From contig JBIQLG010000010.1 in assembly GCA_044464485.1 (NCBI GenBank), positions 1-64,000 on the forward strand: 64,000 nucleotides of DNA. Direction: 5' to 3'. This document shows, one piece after another, positions 42,026 to 58,589 of this stretch. The notes beneath the pieces are model-generated. The model was not told the DNA's origin, ran no database searches, and saw only the letters and a program-made list of their open reading frames with translations. Positions within the stretch are counted from its first letter, which is position 1. Every line of letters starts with the position of its first letter. Origin of the DNA: Terrimesophilobacter sp044464485. Lineage in GTDB: Bacteria > Actinomycetota > Actinomycetes > Actinomycetales > Microbacteriaceae. A program made the position numbers and the translations under genes.

Positions 42026-42712
42026 GTGACGGATGACGCGCAGCGGAACGAGATACCGCCCGCGGATGGCGCGGACGACCAGAGCATTGCCTCATCCGAA
42101 CGAGTGAAGGCGTTTGCCGATGCCGTTGTGGCGATTGCCATGACGCTTCTCAGTCTTCCTCTGGTGGACAGCGTCAGTCAGGCCGCGGCAGACAACTTCA
42201 CGACACTCCAGTGGCTGCAGGCGAACCTCTCGTCGATTCTGGTCTTTCTGATCAGTTTCGTGGTCATCGCCAACTTTTGGATCATTCATCATCGGCTGTT
42301 CGCGCGCGTCGAGCGAGTCACGGGCGCTCTGTTGTGGATCACGGTTGCGTGGATGCTGACGATCGTCTGGCTCCCCGTGACCACGGCCCTCACCGGGCAG
42401 ATGAACTCCGATACTCCCCAGCGCGTGCTGTACATCGGGAGCATGGTGCTGGCGAGCCTGCTGCTGCTCGCAACGCGTCTCTATGTGCGCCGGCATCCGC
42501 GGCTGCATGACATCGACTCCGTCAGACTCACGCGCGGACTTGTGGCCGACATCGTCATGACTCTCCTCTTTCTCCTCTCCCTCGGCGTCGCGGTGCTCTT
42601 CCCCGGCATCGGCTATTCGGCGTTGTTCCTCATGCTGTTGACGTCACCACTTCACGGCATGAGCATGCGGCTTGTTTCGCGCTGGTCACGTCGACGCGGT
42701 GAAGCTCAATGA
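42026..42712 (+). CDS. TMEM175/DUF1211-family membrane protein (possible potassium channel)
   Basis: A 228-residue protein with six hydrophobic segments. The first helix carries the TMEM175 motif RVKAFADAVVAIAMTLL (Arg, Phe-Ala-Asp, then Ala-Ile), the feature that lines the pore in this family of potassium-permeable channels. GTG 42026 follows GAGAGGAG by six bases. The end overlaps the next gene (ATGA 42709-42712). Not connected functionally to the catabolic island by sequence. Confidence 0.85.
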   Translation: MTDDAQRNEIPPADGADDQSIASSERVKAFADAVVAIAMTLLSLPLVDSVSQAAADNFTTLQWLQANLSSILVFLISFVVIANFWIIHHRLFARVERVTGALLWITVAWMLTIVWLPVTTALTGQMNSDTPQRVLYIGSMVLASLLLLATRLYVRRHPRLHDIDSVRLTRGLVADIVMTLLFLLSLGVAVLFPGIGYSALFLMLLTSPLHGMSMRLVSRWSRRRGEAQ

Positions 42713-43245
42713 CATCACCAACCGATCAACGCCAGTATCAGGTCCGGTTCGACTGGGGGGCGGATGGCGTCAAACGCATCGCGTCGGATGCCGACGTCAT
42801 CGTGTGGGTCGACGTTCTCGGCTCTCCCGCTGAAAGTGCCGTGGAGGCATGGCCCGCGGGCGTCGCGGTGGTTGCCGGTTCGCTGCGAAATCGTCGTGCG
42901 GTTGCCGACTGGGTTCTGGCGCGGCAGGAACTCAAGCGGGACCGATTTTCGGTAGCCGTCATCGCCGCGGGCGAACGGGGCTCGGACGCCGAGCTGCGAT
43001 TTGCGGTCGAGGACATGTTGGGTGCGGGTGCGATTGTCGATGCACTCGCCGACACGGGCATCGACTACTGCTCGCCGGAGGCTGCCGCGGCGTGCGCCGC
43101 TTTCACTGGTTTGCGAAACGCCGTGGGGCATCTCGTGAGCGCGTCAGGAAGCGGCAAGGCGCTTGGCCGTCGTGGTCTCGCCGACGAGGTCGCGACGGCT
43201 GCGCACATCGACGCGTCGTCGGTGGTGACCGTGTTGAGGGAATAG
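42709..43245 (+). CDS. 2-Phosphosulfolactate phosphatase (ComB)-like protein
   Basis: A 178-residue protein with ComB family blocks: YQVRFDWGADGVKRIA, ADVIVWVDVLGSP, VVAGSLRNRRAVADWVL, VAVIAAGERG and RFAVEDMLGAGAIVDALADTG. Coenzyme M synthesis is not expected in this organism, so the actinobacterial homologues probably dephosphorylate another substrate. Translationally coupled to the TMEM175-like gene. Confidence 0.8.
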   Translation: MTSPTDQRQYQVRFDWGADGVKRIASDADVIVWVDVLGSPAESAVEAWPAGVAVVAGSLRNRRAVADWVLARQELKRDRFSVAVIAAGERGSDAELRFAVEDMLGAGAIVDALADTGIDYCSPEAAAACAAFTGLRNAVGHLVSASGSGKALGRRGLADEVATAAHIDASSVVTVLRE

Positions 43246-43305
43246 TACGTTCGCACTCGATGTTCGGGGAAGGTAACCGCGCAAAAACGAGGAAGTGGAG
43301 ACACC

Positions 43306-43608
43306 GTGAAAGCCGTACTGAAGGGCACCGTCATCGCCGAGGCGCCGAAGGAAGACCTCATTTCCATCGAAGGCAACTGGTATTTTCCGCCCGAAAGCGT
43401 CAAGGGCGAGTTGCTCAAGGAGAGTCCCACGCCCTACACCTGCGCCTGGAAGGGCGAGTGTCAGTACTTCAGCGTGAAGGACGGTGACACGTGGCTCCAG
43501 GACCGAGCATTCAGCTACCCGAACCCGATTCCCGCATCCTTTGATCGCGTGGGCAAGGACTACAGCAACTACGTCGCCTTCTGGAAAGAAGTGCAGGTTA
43601 CCGAGTAG
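43306..43608 (+). CDS. DUF427 domain protein
   Basis: A 100-residue protein matching the DUF427 pattern: EGNWYFPPESVKGELLKESPTPYTCAWKGECQYFSV and DRAFSYPNPIPASFDRVGKDYSNYVAFWKEVQV. GTG 43306 follows GTGGAG by about seven bases. Cytoplasmic, function unknown. The Cys in TPYTCAWKG is typical of the family. Confidence 0.85.
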   Translation: MKAVLKGTVIAEAPKEDLISIEGNWYFPPESVKGELLKESPTPYTCAWKGECQYFSVKDGDTWLQDRAFSYPNPIPASFDRVGKDYSNYVAFWKEVQVTE

Positions 43609-43661
43609 CGCACTGGTCCGACTGCGCGCCCGTCGAGCGAACCGCGGCCCCGAGGTGGCCT

Positions 43662-44258
43662 TTAGCGCCGGGATCGCGCGCGATGGGCTCGCACTTTGGC
43701 GCGATTGCCGCAGCGCTGCATGGAGCACCAGCGGCGGTTGCCGCTTCGCGACGTGTCGAGGTACACGAGGCCGCAGTCATCCGCGGAACACTGACGGATA
43801 CGGTCGGCTGCGTCGCCGCCGAAAATTCGGATGGCCTCCCTCGCAACACTGGAGAGCCCCTGCTGCGCACGCAGCCTGCTCGCGCCGGCCTGACGTGAAC
43901 CACCGTCGAGAACCGGCGGCACGTCGGGCATCGCGGCAAACAGGTTCAGGATGTCGACGTCGGCCTCTGATCCTGCCTCGTGCTTAAGCGCGCACACCGC
44001 GAGTGCCGCGATCGCCGCACGCAGTCCGAGCGCATCGCTCAGTTCCCGCTCGGTGAGCTGCGGGTCGATGCGATCGATTCGCGCGCGCAGCCAGATACCG
44101 AGATCTTCCGGTGCGTGAAACTGTTCCTGGTTGTCAGGAAGCGCACCGGTGTTGGCGAAGTCCAGTGCGACGGACCCGGAGTCGAACCACCAGCGTGCTT
44201 CACCCGGCGAGGCGAACCACTGGCCGGTATCGACTGCGGCACCTTCACGCGGGGGCAT
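43662..44258 (-). CDS. ABATE/CGNR zinc-finger protein
   Basis: A 198-residue protein with an N-terminal ABATE domain (SGSVALDFANTGALPD...) and a C-terminal CGNR zinc finger, with Cys in RQCSADDCGLVYLDTSRSG and WCSMQRCGNR, followed by a basic tail (AKVRAHRARSRR). Such proteins are presumed transcriptional regulators. Convergent with the DUF427 gene; nothing notable between them. Confidence 0.85.
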   Translation of the reverse strand: MPPREGAAVDTGQWFASPGEARWWFDSGSVALDFANTGALPDNQEQFHAPEDLGIWLRARIDRIDPQLTERELSDALGLRAAIAALAVCALKHEAGSEADVDILNLFAAMPDVPPVLDGGSRQAGASRLRAQQGLSSVAREAIRIFGGDAADRIRQCSADDCGLVYLDTSRSGNRRWCSMQRCGNRAKVRAHRARSRR

Positions 44259-44288
44259 GTAACCAATCTACTCGGTTACGTCTGCGAT

Positions 44289-44777
44289 TCAGCCCGCGAC
44301 CGCGCGGCGACGCATCGCGGGGGTCACTTTGCGATAACGCCACACGATGGCGTTCGCGGGGTCGAACTTTCGGGAGCACCGGCCGCACGACATGGGCCTC
44401 GTCGGTTTGCGGTACCGAAACAGTTCATGACCGCGGGGGCAGGTTCCCACCCACGGAGCCAGGGTGTCGCCGACGGAGCCGTCGTGGGTGCGGCGGCCCG
44501 AATACCCGATGTCCCGCGCGATGACCTTCCACTTCGCACCGTGACCCGAACGCGGTCCCGCCATCGCGTGAGCGACCTCGTGCAGGAGAACCTGATGGAT
44601 CTCGTCATCGTCGAAACGCGCGGCAAGGTAGCGTGACACCGTAATCCGCTTCGCCTTGAAGTCGCAGAGGCCAGCCCTCGTTTTGGCGGAATCGAAGCCG
44701 AAGGACCACTCGCGAGCATCAAGATGCAGGGCGATGAGGGCATCCGCCCAACGGCGCACCCGAACCAGATCAGCCAC
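44289..44777 (-). CDS. SprT-like zinc metalloprotein
   Basis: A 162-residue protein with the metalloprotease motif HEVAH at residues 66-70 (LLHEVAHAMAGPRSGHG) and a C-terminal zinc ribbon (GTCPRGHELFRYRK... MSCGRCSRKF). It belongs to the SprT-like family related to SPRTN DNA-protein crosslink proteases. Length matches bacterial members. Stands alone between the CGNR and CrcB genes. Confidence 0.85.
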   Translation of the reverse strand: MADLVRVRRWADALIALHLDAREWSFGFDSAKTRAGLCDFKAKRITVSRYLAARFDDDEIHQVLLHEVAHAMAGPRSGHGAKWKVIARDIGYSGRRTHDGSVGDTLAPWVGTCPRGHELFRYRKPTRPMSCGRCSRKFDPANAIVWRYRKVTPAMRRRAVAG

Positions 44778-44836
44778 GTTGAGACGATAACCCGAGCAAC
44801 CGACGTGATGCGGTCAACTCTCCGGCGCGGCCGCAG

Positions 44837-45208
44837 TCACAGCGCGCGGCCGAGCCAAAGCCCCAATCCCGCAAGGACGACCGCGAGGGCCAGCATCCCG
44901 AACGTATTGGCGACAACTGCCCACACGCGCCGATCCTGCAGCAGGCGCAAACTGTGAAAACTCGTCGTGCTGAACGCGGTGAAACCGCCCACAAGGCCGA
45001 CGCCAAGTCCAAGCCCCCACGGTTCGGGAAGAACATGAGAGGCCAGCAAGCCCGTGACCACGCCGAGCGAAAACGCCCCCAGCGTGTTGATGAGAGTCAT
45101 GGCTACCGGGTAAGTCGGACGTACGCGGCGATGCACTGCGCCGTTGATCGCCAGCCGCAGTGCTGCGCCAATTCCGCCACCGATGGCCACGAGCAGGCTC
45201 GTCACCAT
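44837..45208 (-). CDS. crcB: Fluoride channel subunit CrcB/Fluc (second subunit)
   Basis: A 123-residue, four-helix membrane protein. Key features are the GGIGAALRLAINGAV N-terminal motif, TLINTLGAFSLGVVTG with the pore Asn, and GLVGGFTAFSTTSFHSLRLL. The start ATG 45208 overlaps the TGA of the other crcB gene (TGATG), so the two make a heterodimeric fluoride exporter. No fluoride riboswitch was seen upstream. Confidence 0.9.
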   Translation of the reverse strand: MVTSLLVAIGGGIGAALRLAINGAVHRRVRPTYPVAMTLINTLGAFSLGVVTGLLASHVLPEPWGLGLGVGLVGGFTAFSTTSFHSLRLLQDRRVWAVVANTFGMLALAVVLAGLGLWLGRAL

Positions 45209-45765
45209 CACGCATCCACTCGTTCGACGCGTTGGCGGCGAAACAGGCCGCGGCCGGCCATGAAAATGCCGGCCCACGTGGCCACTGCCCCCAGCACGAG
45301 AGTCCCCACTCCGTAGACTGCCGCCAGCGCGAGCTGCCCGCTCTCGCCGAGTTGGATGATGTCGAGCGCGAGCTCTGCGTAACTGGTGAACGCACCGAGG
45401 AAGCCGACCCCCACAAGCAGTCGAAGCGTGCGCCTCCTCGGTGTCTCCTGCCCTGCGGAAAGCGACTGCAGGAGCGCACCCAACAGAAACGGGCCGAGAA
45501 TATTGGCCGTCGCGGTTCCCGCAGAGAGACCGTCCCATGCGGGACTCACCTGCACGAGGCCGAACCGCGCGAGTGAGCCCGCTGCTCCGCCGAGAGCCGC
45601 GAGCCACAGGTCGGTCGGGCGGAGTCGGATGACCACCGGCACACCGACGACCGTGCGCGACACCTCGATGTCGCTGTTCATCGGGAGCAGCACGCGCGAC
45701 CGGCGCCACAGCCTCGCTATCAGGTTCCAGCGACCCCGCGCGGGAGTCTCATCCAGTTCGGGCAT
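45208..45765 (-). CDS. crcB: Fluoride channel subunit CrcB/Fluc (first subunit)
   Basis: A 185-residue protein starting MPELDETPARG at ATG 45765. It carries a 55-residue hydrophilic N-terminal extension and then the CrcB fold (AALGGAAGSLARFGLVQV, TATANILGPFLLGALLQ, GVGFLGAFTSYAELAL). The pore Asn is present, and FTS-Y replaces the usual FTTFSTF run. Coupled to the second crcB gene. It begins five bases after the stop of the sugar dehydrogenase gene. Confidence 0.85.
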   Translation of the reverse strand: MPELDETPARGRWNLIARLWRRSRVLLPMNSDIEVSRTVVGVPVVIRLRPTDLWLAALGGAAGSLARFGLVQVSPAWDGLSAGTATANILGPFLLGALLQSLSAGQETPRRRTLRLLVGVGFLGAFTSYAELALDIIQLGESGQLALAAVYGVGTLVLGAVATWAGIFMAGRGLFRRQRVERVDA

Positions 45766-45770
45766 CGGCG

Positions 45771-46910
45771 TCAGCCCTCGTTGAGCGGAACAAGATGAAT
45801 CTGCAGCACCTTGTCGTCGCCTTCTCGCGGGCTGCCCCGCCCATCCGTGTTGTTGGTGAGCACCCAGAGGTCCCCGGCCGGACTCGCAACGGCGTCCCGA
45901 AGACGTCCGAATTCGCCGGTAAACCACGCCTGGGAGTCCGGCTGAGCACCCTCACCGGCCCCCGGGTAAATCGCCCACAGCCGTGCGCCCCGGAGTGCCG
46001 CCATGAAGAATGTTCCGCGAACGAAGGCCAGCCCGCTCGGACTTGCCTCCGACGTGGACCATTGCAGCACAGGATCCACAAATCCGGCTTTGCCGCCCAT
46101 GCCTTCCACGAGGGGCCACCCGTAGTTGCGGCCCGCCTCGATGCGGTTGAATTCATCCCACGTGTTCTGCCCGAACTCGGATGCCCACAATTGCCCGTCC
46201 GAATCCCAGGCGAGTCCCTGCGGATTGCGATGGCCGAGCGTATACACGAGCGACCCCGGGAACGGGTTGTCGGCAGGAACACTGCCGTCGAGGTTCATGC
46301 GAAGAATTTTGCCGTTGAGCGACGCCAGATCCTGAGAACGCTGCGGATCGCCGGCATCGCCCACCGTCGCATACAACTTCCCGTCGGGGCCGATGGCAAT
46401 CCGGCCGCCATTGTGATTGCCGGCCTTCGCGAGACCGGTGAGGATCGGCTTCGGCGCGCCAAGCTCATAGTTTCCCGCCGAACCGCGGAGCGGCATCCGG
46501 ACGATTCGATTGTCCGTTTCGGACGTGAAGTAGGCGAAGAGCGTGGTGCCGTTGCCGTCCTCGACAACGGCGAGACCCAGCAGGCCACCCTCACCGCCAT
46601 GCGCAACACCCGAAATCGTGTCCACCGTGCGGACTGCACCGTCCGCCGTGAGCTCGACGACTTTCGCGGTATCTCGCTCGCTGATGAGAGCCGAGCCCGA
46701 GTGAAGCGGAACGATGGACCAGGGCGACGTGAGGTCGGTCGCGAGCACGGTGGGCGCGCCCGCGGGAGTGACCGGTCCGACCCCGGTGCCGAGAGTCGCA
46801 GAGGGCAACGGAGTGCGGTTGGGAATCGCGGTTTCCGAAGGGCTGCTGCAACCGGCGAGCGCGAGCGCAGCGATGGCGGTTGCCATCACGAGCGCGCGCG
46901 CTTTTCTCAC
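45771..46910 (-). CDS. PQQ-dependent aldose sugar dehydrogenase-like lipoprotein
   Basis: A 379-residue secreted beta-propeller. The signal peptide ends in the lipobox LALAGC. Soluble glucose dehydrogenase-type blocks are present: LTSPWSIVPL, HGGEGGLLGLAV, NHNGGRIAIGPDGKLYATVGDAGDP, YTLGHRNPQGLAWD and GRNYGWPLVEG, with the His of HGGEGG in the catalytic position. GTG 46910 is preferred because it gives a compact signal peptide; GTG 46937 would add nine residues. PQQ itself may come from the environment, as no pqq genes are here. Confidence 0.85.
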   Translation of the reverse strand: MRKARALVMATAIAALALAGCSSPSETAIPNRTPLPSATLGTGVGPVTPAGAPTVLATDLTSPWSIVPLHSGSALISERDTAKVVELTADGAVRTVDTISGVAHGGEGGLLGLAVVEDGNGTTLFAYFTSETDNRIVRMPLRGSAGNYELGAPKPILTGLAKAGNHNGGRIAIGPDGKLYATVGDAGDPQRSQDLASLNGKILRMNLDGSVPADNPFPGSLVYTLGHRNPQGLAWDSDGQLWASEFGQNTWDEFNRIEAGRNYGWPLVEGMGGKAGFVDPVLQWSTSEASPSGLAFVRGTFFMAALRGARLWAIYPGAGEGAQPDSQAWFTGEFGRLRDAVASPAGDLWVLTNNTDGRGSPREGDDKVLQIHLVPLNEG

Positions 46911-46987
46911 ACCCCCATCATTCTCCTGATCGCCCACGATTCCTAAAACCCGAACAATTCCTGAAACCCGCTCGATGGGATTCCGTG

Positions 46988-47863
46988 TTACGGGCGCTGG
47001 GTGAAGATCCCTGCGGAGGGGAGCGGCGAGGCTACGGCCGTCGCATCCGTCACCACTGCGGCCCCCGCTATCCAGTCGACGAGTTCTTTGCCGGCCAGCA
47101 CCTTGGCCGGGTGTGGTCCACCCGCGAGCAGTCGCGGGATCCAGTCGAGCGGCAGCGGTTCGGGTGAGCCGGCGAGCACGACGTTGCCGAATCGCCGCCC
47201 TTTCAACACCTGCGTTTCGGCAAGTGCCGCGACGTCGTTGACGGCGGATGCCAGAGTGGCCGTCTGCGCGCGTGCGAACGTCAGGCCGGGCCCGTCCGCA
47301 ATGTTCACGAGCACCACGCCGTCGTGGGCGAGCACGGATACCGCCTCCCGATAGAACTCGGCACTTGTAACGTGGGCTGGAGTTCTCGCACCGGCGAAAA
47401 TGTCGATCACGAGAAGGTCGACCGTGCCGAGAATTCCCGCGGGCAATCGACTCAGCACGTCGCGTGCGTCCCCGTACCGAACGCGGATGGCCGCGTGTTT
47501 CGACCAGGGAAGCTCGGCGCGCACGAGGTCGATGAGGTCGCGCTCCAGTTCGATGACCTGTTGCCGGGAACCGGGTCTGGTCGCTTCGATGTAGCGGGGC
47601 AGGGTGAGGGCGCCGCCGCCGAGGTGAACTGCCGTGAGCGGTTCGCCGGGTATTTTCAGCTGGTCGATGACGAGGCCCATACGTTGGATGTACTCGAAAA
47701 AGAGCTGCGACGGGTCACCGAGGTTCACGTGCGACTGCGGCGTGCCGTCGACGACGAGGGTGAAGGAACCGGGCACCCAGCGGTCTGCCTCGATGACGGC
47801 GCGATACCCGCTGCCCTTGAGCACCACAGAAGGATTCACGTCCACATCCCGACACTGCCACAC
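46988..47863 (-). CDS. Spermidine synthase-like methyltransferase-fold protein
   Basis: A 291-residue Rossmann-fold protein. The cofactor-site block is LTAVHLGGGALTLPRYIEATRPGSRQQVIELE, then RVRYGDARDVL and DLLVIDIFAGARTPAHVTSAEFYREA. The lineage is spermidine synthase-like, but the actinobacterial short form often lacks polyamine specificity, so the substrate is uncertain. The start is unclear: GTG 47863 is used without a good ribosome binding site. It is divergent from the ureohydrolase gene, with only seven bases between. Confidence 0.75.
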   Translation of the reverse strand: MWQCRDVDVNPSVVLKGSGYRAVIEADRWVPGSFTLVVDGTPQSHVNLGDPSQLFFEYIQRMGLVIDQLKIPGEPLTAVHLGGGALTLPRYIEATRPGSRQQVIELERDLIDLVRAELPWSKHAAIRVRYGDARDVLSRLPAGILGTVDLLVIDIFAGARTPAHVTSAEFYREAVSVLAHDGVVLVNIADGPGLTFARAQTATLASAVNDVAALAETQVLKGRRFGNVVLAGSPEPLPLDWIPRLLAGGPHPAKVLAGKELVDWIAGAAVVTDATAVASPLPSAGIFTQRP

Positions 47864-47870
47864 TGGAGGA

Positions 47871-48875
47871 ATGAACGCACCAAAACGTGAACTCCCGCCC
47901 GGAATGAGGGCTCAGCTCGATGCCTCTTCTTTCCAGGGTCCGGCAACCTTCGGCATGCGCCCGTTGCTGACCGAGCCGGAACAGCTTGATGAGTGGCAGC
48001 CGGATGTCGCGATCGTCGGGGCACCGTGGGATGACAGCACGACCAACCGCCCCGGTGCGCGATTCGGGCCGAGGGCTCTGCGCGCAAACGCCTACGACCC
48101 TGGCACGTACCATCTCGACCTCCAGGTCGAAATGTTCGAACACCTCGAGGTGATCGACTACGGCGATGCCATCATGAGTCACGGCATGTGGGAACCCTCG
48201 AAGGCAGCTATTCACGCGCGTGTGAGCGAGATTGCCAGCCGCGGCATCATCCCGATCATTCTCGGCGGCGACCATTCGATCACGTGGCCGGCCGCTACCG
48301 CGGTCGCGGAGCACCACGGATTCGGAAAGGTCGGCATGATCCACTTCGACGCTCATGCGGACACCGCAGAGCACATCGACGGAAATCTGGCGAGCCACGG
48401 ATCCCCCATGCGCAGGCTCATCGAGTCGGGGGCCATTCCCGGCCACAACTTCATCCAGGTCGGCCTACGCGGCTACTGGCCCGGCGAGGAAGACCAGAAG
48501 TGGATGCGTGATAACGGCCTTCGCCACCACACCATGCAGGAGATCTGGGAGCGCGGTGCGAAGGACGTGATGAAGGATGTCATCGCGGAGGCTCTCGATG
48601 GCACGGAAGCCATCTACCTCTCCATCGACATTGACGTGCTCGACCCCGGATTCGCCCCCGCGACCGGCACCCCGGCTCCCGGCGGCTTCGCGCCCATCGA
48701 CTTGCTCCGCGTCGTGCGCCAGATCGTGCTCGATACGAATGTCGTGGCGATGGACGTCATGGAAGTGGCTCCCGCGTACGACCACGCCGATATCACCGTC
48801 AATAATGCGCACGGCCTCATTTGGGAGGCGCTCGCCGCGATGGCCGTCAAGAACAAACGCGCAGGGAGTCAATAG
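47871..48875 (+). CDS. Ureohydrolase (agmatinase/guanidinobutyrase-like)
   Basis: A 334-residue Mn-dependent hydrolase of the arginase family. Metal-ligand motifs are GGDHSITWP (His135), FDAHAD (Asp160, His162, Asp164) and SIDIDVLDPGFAPATGTPAPGG (Asp253, Asp255). These enzymes release urea from agmatine, guanidinobutyrate or other guanidino compounds, and formimidoylglutamase is another possibility because hut genes occur in the window. ATG 47871 follows GGAGGA with very little spacing. The downstream APC permease may import the substrate. Confidence 0.85.
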   Translation: MNAPKRELPPGMRAQLDASSFQGPATFGMRPLLTEPEQLDEWQPDVAIVGAPWDDSTTNRPGARFGPRALRANAYDPGTYHLDLQVEMFEHLEVIDYGDAIMSHGMWEPSKAAIHARVSEIASRGIIPIILGGDHSITWPAATAVAEHHGFGKVGMIHFDAHADTAEHIDGNLASHGSPMRRLIESGAIPGHNFIQVGLRGYWPGEEDQKWMRDNGLRHHTMQEIWERGAKDVMKDVIAEALDGTEAIYLSIDIDVLDPGFAPATGTPAPGGFAPIDLLRVVRQIVLDTNVVAMDVMEVAPAYDHADITVNNAHGLIWEALAAMAVKNKRAGSQ

Positions 48876-49056
48876 CGGCGTTGACTGCATAGTAGTTTTC
48901 TTCGAGCAGGCTCGAAAAAGTCTATGCGCGTGCTGTTAATTTTCGCGCCCCTTTGCGTCGCAGGTGTAGTCCAGAAAGTGAGCACCGAAGCCGAACGTCA
49001 CGGGTGGATCCCGCGATCCCGCTCCGGCGTCCAGCCTGCACGCAAAGGAGACGAGG

Positions 49057-50757
49057 ATGTCCACTCTTACTTCAGATCACAAACTGGGCCGACCAGTGGT
49101 CAAACTCAAGCGCCATGTCGGCCCGGTCGGCCTCCTGTTCGCGGCAATCGGGTCGATTATCGGATCCGGCTGGTTATTCGGCGCGTTCAATGCCTCGGCT
49201 ATTGCCGGACCGGCGGCGATTTTCTCGTGGCTCATTGCGGGCGTCATGATCATTCTGATCGGCTTGACGTACGCGGAACTCGGGCCGATGTTCCCCATTT
49301 CGGGCGGCGTGGTTCGCTATCCGCACATGGCTTGGGGCTCGTTCGGCAGCTACACGATGGGCTGGATCACCTGGATCGCCTCGGCAGCCGTGCCCGCGAT
49401 CGAAGTGGAAGCCGCCTTGACGTATGGAACCAAGTACGCGCCATTCACCGTTCTGGCGGTGGAGAAGAACGGCCCGTCCGCGCACGTGTTGACACCGCTG
49501 GGTATGGTTGTGGCGATCATCCTGCTGGCGCTGTTCGTGGTCATCAACTATTTCGGTGTGCGCCTGTTCGCGCAGATCAACAACGTTCTCGTGTGGTGGA
49601 AAATCTTCGTCGTCGCACTCGTGATCGTCGTGTTCATCGTTTCGGCGCTGACGGTGTCCAGTTCGCAGGCATGGGGGAACTTCTCGTCAAAGGGCTTCGC
49701 GCCTCAGGGGTTCTCGGGCATTTTCGTCGCCATTGCGACCGCCGGAATCACGTTCTCGTTCCTCGGCTTCCGACAGGGCATCGAGCTGGCGGGTGAAACC
49801 ACGAATCCCAAACGCAACATTCCGCTCGCCGTCATCGGCTCCGTGGGGATCACGGCCATCATGTATGCGCTGCTGCAGATCGCGTTCACCATGATGGTGC
49901 CGGCAAGCGCGCTCGAACACGGCGGATGGGCCGGGCTGGCATTCAAGAACGATTTCGGTCCGCTTGCCGCCCTTGCGCTCATCAGCGGCCTCGCGTGGCT
50001 GGCATACGTGCTGTATTTCGATGCGATCATCTCTCCGCTCGACACCGGACTCATTTACACGACGGTGACGTCGCGAGTCTCCTACGCTGTCGGCCACAAT
50101 GGCAATGGACCGCGGTGGCTGGCTACCAACAACAAGTACGGGGTACCGGTCTGGAGCCTCATCCTGTCGTTCTTCGTGAGTATTCTGCTGCTGCTGCCGT
50201 TCCCGAGCTGGCAGCAACTGGTCGGTTTCATCACGAGCGCCACCGTGCTCTCCTTTGGCACTGGGCCACTGGTCCTCGCGGTCATGCGCCGCAAGCAGCC
50301 GAATCGCCCGCGGCCATTCAAGCTGCCAGGCGGGGACATCATCCCGTTCCTGGCGTTCTATTGCACAAACATGATCGTGTACTGGGGAGGGTGGGCGACG
50401 AACTTCGATTTGATGATCGCGATTCTCATCGGCTACGTCTTCCTGATCATCTACCAGATTGCGGCGCGAAACCGCGCGGACAAGCCTCCGCTTGACTTTG
50501 CGGCGAGCGCGTTCTGGGTGATTCCCTGGCTGGTCCTCATGTTCCTGGTCAGCTGGTTGTTCGACCCGTCGAGTCCCGTCGTCAAGGGGATGTTCTTCTG
50601 GATGTTCCTGATCAACGCCGTCATTGCTCTGGTTATCTACTACATAGCCGTGAAGTTCACTCTGCCGACCAGCACGATTGAAAAGTACATCGACATGACG
50701 ATCGGGGAGTCCGAAGAAGAAGAGGCGACGCTCGTGGGAGGGCGGGTAGTCGGATGA
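49057..50757 (+). CDS. APC-family amino acid permease
   Basis: A 566-residue transporter with about twelve hydrophobic segments. The first carries the APC signature GLLFAAIGSIIGSGWLFG, and the SFLGFRQGIELAGETTNPKRNIPLAVIGS block is conserved. It ends in an acidic tail (ESEEEEATL). AAAGGAGACGAGG precedes the ATG. It follows the ureohydrolase by 181 bases and may import an amino acid, polyamine or guanidino compound. A short hairpin (TTCGAG-CAGG-CTCGAA at 48901-48916) lies between them. Confidence 0.9.
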   Translation: MSTLTSDHKLGRPVVKLKRHVGPVGLLFAAIGSIIGSGWLFGAFNASAIAGPAAIFSWLIAGVMIILIGLTYAELGPMFPISGGVVRYPHMAWGSFGSYTMGWITWIASAAVPAIEVEAALTYGTKYAPFTVLAVEKNGPSAHVLTPLGMVVAIILLALFVVINYFGVRLFAQINNVLVWWKIFVVALVIVVFIVSALTVSSSQAWGNFSSKGFAPQGFSGIFVAIATAGITFSFLGFRQGIELAGETTNPKRNIPLAVIGSVGITAIMYALLQIAFTMMVPASALEHGGWAGLAFKNDFGPLAALALISGLAWLAYVLYFDAIISPLDTGLIYTTVTSRVSYAVGHNGNGPRWLATNNKYGVPVWSLILSFFVSILLLLPFPSWQQLVGFITSATVLSFGTGPLVLAVMRRKQPNRPRPFKLPGGDIIPFLAFYCTNMIVYWGGWATNFDLMIAILIGYVFLIIYQIAARNRADKPPLDFAASAFWVIPWLVLMFLVSWLFDPSSPVVKGMFFWMFLINAVIALVIYYIAVKFTLPTSTIEKYIDMTIGESEEEEATLVGGRVVG

Positions 50758-50893
50758 CGCTGCGATGCGCCGGAGCTACGCCGACGGGCGTTCTCCCCTT
50801 CGCGCGTTCGCGCCGAGGCGGACGGCTACCGGCCCGCCGCCGCGAGGGAAGGGCAACTTATATCGCATCCGTCAAATCTGGTCAAGAATTAAG

Positions 50894-50922
50894 TAGACAT
50901 GTCGCGAAAATAGTCCTATAGT
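50894..50922 (+). promoter_or_regulatory. Promoter of rpoBC
   Basis: TAGACA (50894-50899) and TATAGT (50917-50922) are separated by exactly 17 bases. Transcription would start near 50929, giving a leader of about 170 bases before rpoB. The remainder of the 340-base gap 50758-51097 has no gene; 50760-50880 is GC-rich without a clear terminator. Confidence 0.75.
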
Positions 50923-51097
50923 TGTTCCTTGCGCTCCTAGATTCTCCCTGCCTTCATATTGCGGTTGGCCGTGCGTTCCTGAACACGCTTTCGTTTCCAA
51001 GCACAATTCAGCGAAAACGCTTCATGGGTTCTGGTGAGACGTAAGCCCACATATCACCGACTGTAACCGGCCATGACGGCCACCGGAGGTTATTTCC

Positions 51098-54601
<3,504 letters not shown>

Positions 54602-54648
54602 GCCCCGGCCATCAACGACTCACGAAGATTTAGGCATTAGGAGAAAAA

Positions 54649-58527
<3,879 letters not shown>

Positions 58528-58556
58528 ACGCTCCCTGAGCACCGTCCTGAGTTGGG

Positions 58557-58589
58557 CGAAGGGCCTCCGTTACCCGCGGGGGCCCTTCG
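58557..58589 (+). terminator. Terminator of the rpoBC operon
   Basis: A 9-bp perfect stem, CGAAGGGCC and GGCCCTTCG, encloses a 15-base loop 30 bases after rpoC. No long T run follows. Around it are short repeated motifs (CCTGAG, CGAAGGG, GATCGCGTAGCGATC) of the kind scattered between genes in this group. The gap 58590-58947 otherwise contains only the hairpin at 58802. Confidence 0.65.

Noticed and set aside
45700..45800. Fluoride riboswitch upstream of the crcB pair
   Set aside because: The first crcB gene begins five bases after the previous stop, leaving no room for a leader aptamer.
48876..49056. Guanidine (ykkC-type) riboswitch ahead of the permease
   Set aside because: The expected conserved blocks were not found; only a short hairpin is visible.
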